Shown in pieces: positions 49,849 to 52,040 of a stretch of 52,040 nt of DNA. How positions within the stretch are numbered: the stretch's first letter is position 1; each line of letters opens with the position of its first letter. Where the stretch lies: contig CAYJAB010000008.1 in the NCBI GenBank assembly GCA_964368305.1, positions 1 to 52,040 of the forward strand. Reading direction: 5' to 3'. Below the pieces are notes generated by a model. The model saw only the letters and a list, made by a program, of their open reading frames with translations, searched no databases and was not told the origin of the DNA. Source of the DNA: CAYJAB01 sp964368305. GTDB lineage: Bacteria > Bacillota_I > Bacilli_A > Erysipelotrichales > Erysipelotrichaceae. The translations under genes and the position numbers were made by a program.

Positions 49849-51198
49849 TCACAATCCAAAGAATACACTTGCAAGCGCAAAGTATATTGTAAGTGATAAT
49901 GCATCACATATTGTCGCAATTACAGGAGATGCCATCGCAGCCGGGTCTGCCTTTATAATAAGGGCAAACAAAGGTAAAAGACCTCCAATCAATTTCGCTA
50001 CTATTAATATAATAAAAATTGTCAATGAAACCATAATAGCCATTGTCAAACTCGTATCAGGTACAAATAAAACAATTCTTAGTGTATTTACAATAAATAA
50101 AATCACTCCACACATCATACCGACTTGAAGTTCTTTTATAAACACTTTATAAAAATCAGAGATTGTAAGATCATCCACAATAATACCACGTATAACCATC
50201 GCACTTGCTTGACTTCCCCCATTTCCTGCAGTATCCATCAACATAGGAATAAATGTAATTAAACTTGGAACCGCAATTAAAACAGCTTGATTATTTGTAA
50301 TAATTAAACTACTTACTGCATAAGATATCATCAAGACTAAAAGCCAAATAAGTCTACTCTTACTCATTTTAAATGAAGACATCTTAAGATAAGAGCCTTC
50401 TATCGGCATAATCCCACCCATTTTATGAATATCCTCTGTCGCCTCTTCTTCTATGACATCCAACGCATCATCCACAGTTACAATACCTACCAATCGACGA
50501 TGATTATCCACAATTGGTACAACTGTAATATCATACTTAGAAATGGCTTTTATAACCTCTTCTTGATCATCTTCTGTTTTAAAAGAAATGACATCTTTAT
50601 TCATTATATCTTTCAATACCGTATGCTCAGGCGCAAATAAAATATCTCTTAATGAAATAATACCTACTAATATTTTCTCTTTATTTACGATATAACAATA
50701 ATTGATCGTCTCAACGATTTTATCAATTTGTCTTATTTTTTCCATAGCGACAACGACAGTATCTGTATCATCTAGCTCAATATAATCGACAGTCATGATA
50801 CTTCCTGCTGTATTATCTTGATAACTTAATAGTTTATTTATTGTATCACGTTGTTTTACAGTAACCGACCTCAAAATCTCTTTAATGATATGACTTGGAA
50901 GTTCTTCAAGTAAATCAACGATATCATCTGCATATAGATTATCCAATATATTTTTTAATTGATCGCTTGTAAATAAAGTTAAAAGCTTATGCTGTTTCTC
51001 TTCAGATAAATACGAAAACAACTCCGCAGATAAACCACTATTTAATATATTAAATAGATACAATATCTGCTGATATTGTAATTCATCGACAATTTCAGCT
51101 AAATCAACAATATTATATTCATCAAATATGTACTTTAGCTGTTCTATATCATTGTCTTGAATCAGTTGTATAATCATTTCAAAAGTAATGTTTTCCAT
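49849..51198 (-). CDS. mgtE: Magnesium transporter MgtE (first of tandem pair)
   Basis: 449 aa, the same domain order as its neighbour: N domain, CBS pair (TAGSIMTVDYIEL, VDDALDVIEEEATEDIHKM), and a membrane domain with DTAGNGGSQASAMVIRGI and AKLIGGLLPLFAL. The two copies clearly differ, so the duplication is old rather than recent. AGAGGG precedes the start, 9 bases after the TrmR-like gene. Confidence 0.94.
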   Translation of the reverse strand: MENITFEMIIQLIQDNDIEQLKYIFDEYNIVDLAEIVDELQYQQILYLFNILNSGLSAELFSYLSEEKQHKLLTLFTSDQLKNILDNLYADDIVDLLEELPSHIIKEILRSVTVKQRDTINKLLSYQDNTAGSIMTVDYIELDDTDTVVVAMEKIRQIDKIVETINYCYIVNKEKILVGIISLRDILFAPEHTVLKDIMNKDVISFKTEDDQEEVIKAISKYDITVVPIVDNHRRLVGIVTVDDALDVIEEEATEDIHKMGGIMPIEGSYLKMSSFKMSKSRLIWLLVLMISYAVSSLIITNNQAVLIAVPSLITFIPMLMDTAGNGGSQASAMVIRGIIVDDLTISDFYKVFIKELQVGMMCGVILFIVNTLRIVLFVPDTSLTMAIMVSLTIFIILIVAKLIGGLLPLFALIIKADPAAMASPVIATICDALSLTIYFALASVFFGL

Positions 51199-51207
51199 AG
51201 TACCCTC

Positions 51208-51789
51208 TTATTTAACTTCTATTAATAATACGCCATCTCCTACAGTATCATAATACTTCACATTTAAATCTTCTCTATTCAACATCTCATCTCTAAATCT
51301 TCTAATCTTGCCAACAAGCTGTCTTGTATTTCGATTTGAAATACGTTCTGGATGATCCACAAACCCATGAAATAAAATATTATCTACCAAAACAACTCCT
51401 CCCTTTTTTAAACAAGGGAGAAATAAATCAAAGAATCCTTGATACTGTGATTTTGCTGCATCAATAAAAATCAAATCATATTCTTTATTTGGTTTATATA
51501 AATAAGCATCCATATTTACACAATTGATTTGCTTATCCTTATCATACTTCTTTATATTTTCTTGTGCAATATGAAATCTTTTCTCATCTCTTTCAATTGT
51601 ATCAATATAAATTTCCTTATCACATTCCGCCATACATATTGCGGAGTATCCAATTGCTGATCCTATTTCTAATATCGTTTTAACTTTTCTTTTATGTATT
51701 AAATCAACTATAAAAAGAATGCCTTCTTTTTCCATAATCGGCACATCATTTTCTTTAGCATAATTTTCCATATCTACAAATTTATTCAT
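51208..51789 (-). CDS. trmR: O-methyltransferase, TrmR/YrrM family
   Basis: 193 aa from the ATG at 51789. The SAM motif LEIGSAIGYSAICMAE, the acidic strand IDTIERDE, FIDAAKSQYQGFF and the metal-region VDNILFHG identify the class I O-methyltransferase subgroup that includes TrmR, which methylates 5-hydroxyuridine at tRNA position 34. Its site (GGTGATAAA) is weak. It lies between the rRNA operon end and the mgtE pair. Confidence 0.85.
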   Translation of the reverse strand: MNKFVDMENYAKENDVPIMEKEGILFIVDLIHKRKVKTILEIGSAIGYSAICMAECDKEIYIDTIERDEKRFHIAQENIKKYDKDKQINCVNMDAYLYKPNKEYDLIFIDAAKSQYQGFFDLFLPCLKKGGVVLVDNILFHGFVDHPERISNRNTRQLVGKIRRFRDEMLNREDLNVKYYDTVGDGVLLIEVK

Positions 51790-51838
51790 TTTATCACCAT
51801 TCAAATTATATCATATTTTTTTACTCATATTTATATAT

Positions 51839-51862
51839 AAAAAAAGGAACTCAATGAGTTCC
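51839..51862 (-). terminator. Terminator after the first 5S rRNA gene
   Basis: GGAACTCA/TGAGTTCC stem followed by seven T on the minus strand. Confidence 0.92.
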
Positions 51863-51867
51863 TAATT

Positions 51868-51982
51868 ATCTGGCAGCATGCTTGGTTCACTATGGCACGC
51901 ATAGCTATTTTCGCCGATATAATGCTTAACTTCTGTGTTCGAGATGGGAACAGGTGTGACCATTACTCTATCACTACCAAAT
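51868..51982 (-). rRNA. rrf: 5S rRNA (downstream copy of a tandem pair)
   Basis: On the minus strand: ATTTGGTAGTGATAGAG, then ACACCTGTTCCCATCTCGAA, ACACAGAAGTTAAGC and finally CCAAGCATGCTGCCAGAT. The ends pair as the closing stem ATTTGGTAG/CTGCCAGAT. These are the core 5S conserved blocks. Ends are estimated from that stem. Confidence 0.93.
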
Positions 51983-51985
51983 CTT

Positions 51986-52010
51986 AAAAAAAGGAACTCA
52001 AATGAGTTCC
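51986..52010 (-). terminator. Terminator between the tandem 5S rRNA genes
   Basis: GGAACTCA/TGAGTTCC stem with an AA centre and seven T on the minus strand, nearly identical to the terminator of the other 5S copy. Confidence 0.9.
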
Positions 52011-52015
52011 AAATA

Positions 52016-52040
52016 AACTGGCGACGTGCTTGGTTCACTA
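52016..52040 (-). rRNA. rrf: 5S rRNA (upstream copy), 3' end only
   Basis: Minus-strand TAGTGAACCAAGCACGTCGCC then AGTT matches the last bases of the neighbouring 5S (TAGTGAACCAAGCATGCTGCC) with a few differences. The rest lies past the window edge, presumably behind 23S and 16S. Confidence 0.8.

Noticed and set aside
1..52040. CRISPR arrays, insertion sequences, prophage or integrase genes
   Set aside because: I saw no repeat-spacer pattern, transposase, integrase or phage structural gene in the window.

Overview
The window is a low-GC chromosomal segment of a Gram-positive bacterium in the Bacillota. A gut Erysipelotrichia-like or related lineage is my best guess from overall flavour: mannose-class PTS, ECF vitamin transport, split transketolase, strong AGGAGG ribosome binding sites and SPaseII lipoproteins. 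No gene here fixes the taxon. It is a draft assembly with three runs of N (10, 100 and 10 bases), two of which break genes. Most genes lie on the minus strand; plus-strand islands occupy about 23.0-26.9 kb, 30.5-32.4 kb, 33.5-34.2 kb and 36.2-38.5 kb.

Layout. 0-4 kb: a cut-off small membrane protein, an acetyltransferase, a Methyltransf_32 protein, then a nitroreductase-YqeY-sugar nucleotidyltransferase operon. 4.1-8.7 kb: a mannose-family PTS operon (tandem acetyltransferase, PIG-L-like protein, EIIB, EIIC, EIID) with a GntR/UTRA regulator; a 14-bp sequence shared by both promoters is the probable operator and a cre site overlaps the PTS promoter. 8.7-13.8 kb: phnD-phnC-phnE-phnE plus a cytoplasmic 5'-nucleotidase-like phosphoesterase. 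13.9-17.7 kb: MgtC-Maf-ABC-F-AlkA-ABM operon. 17.8-22.9 kb: fructose-bisphosphate aldolase, a lipoprotein, and an FAD protein-M29 aminopeptidase-ECF S-component operon. 23.0-26.9 kb: GPH sugar symporter, YihQ-like GH31 glycosidase and DUF1904. 26.9-30.4 kb: osmoprotectant ABC transporter, TM2 protein, small MGMT-like protein.

30.5-36.0 kb is an envelope-stress-like region: PadR/HAAS/DUF4097, PspA with a small membrane partner, a PH-domain membrane protein, and a YtrA-type GntR with an ABC exporter. 36.2-38.5 kb: VOC protein, MFS transporter, acetyltransferase. 38.5-41.2 kb: an alkylation-damage operon (alkD pseudogene, adaA, ogt, DUF1848). 41.3-43.1 kb: lipoprotein and ferritin. 43.3-46.0 kb: split transketolase, acetyltransferase, tRNA-Arg, then tRNA-Gly, tRNA-Asp and tRNA-Ser (the last two broken by a gap). 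46.1-51.8 kb: a small ferredoxin-fold protein, glutamate dehydrogenase, purine nucleoside phosphorylase, two tandem MgtE proteins and a TrmR-like methyltransferase. The right edge enters an rRNA operon read leftward, ending in two tandem 5S genes each with its own terminator.

The observations most worth a second look are the alkD pseudogene in an Ada/Ogt/DUF1848 operon, the GH31 enzyme related to sulfoquinovosidases but lacking their sulfonate-binding residues, and the PTS operon with a PIG-L-like protein that has lost its usual catalytic aspartates. I did not find a clear novel defence or mobile system. Family names come from recognising sequence motifs, not from database searches.
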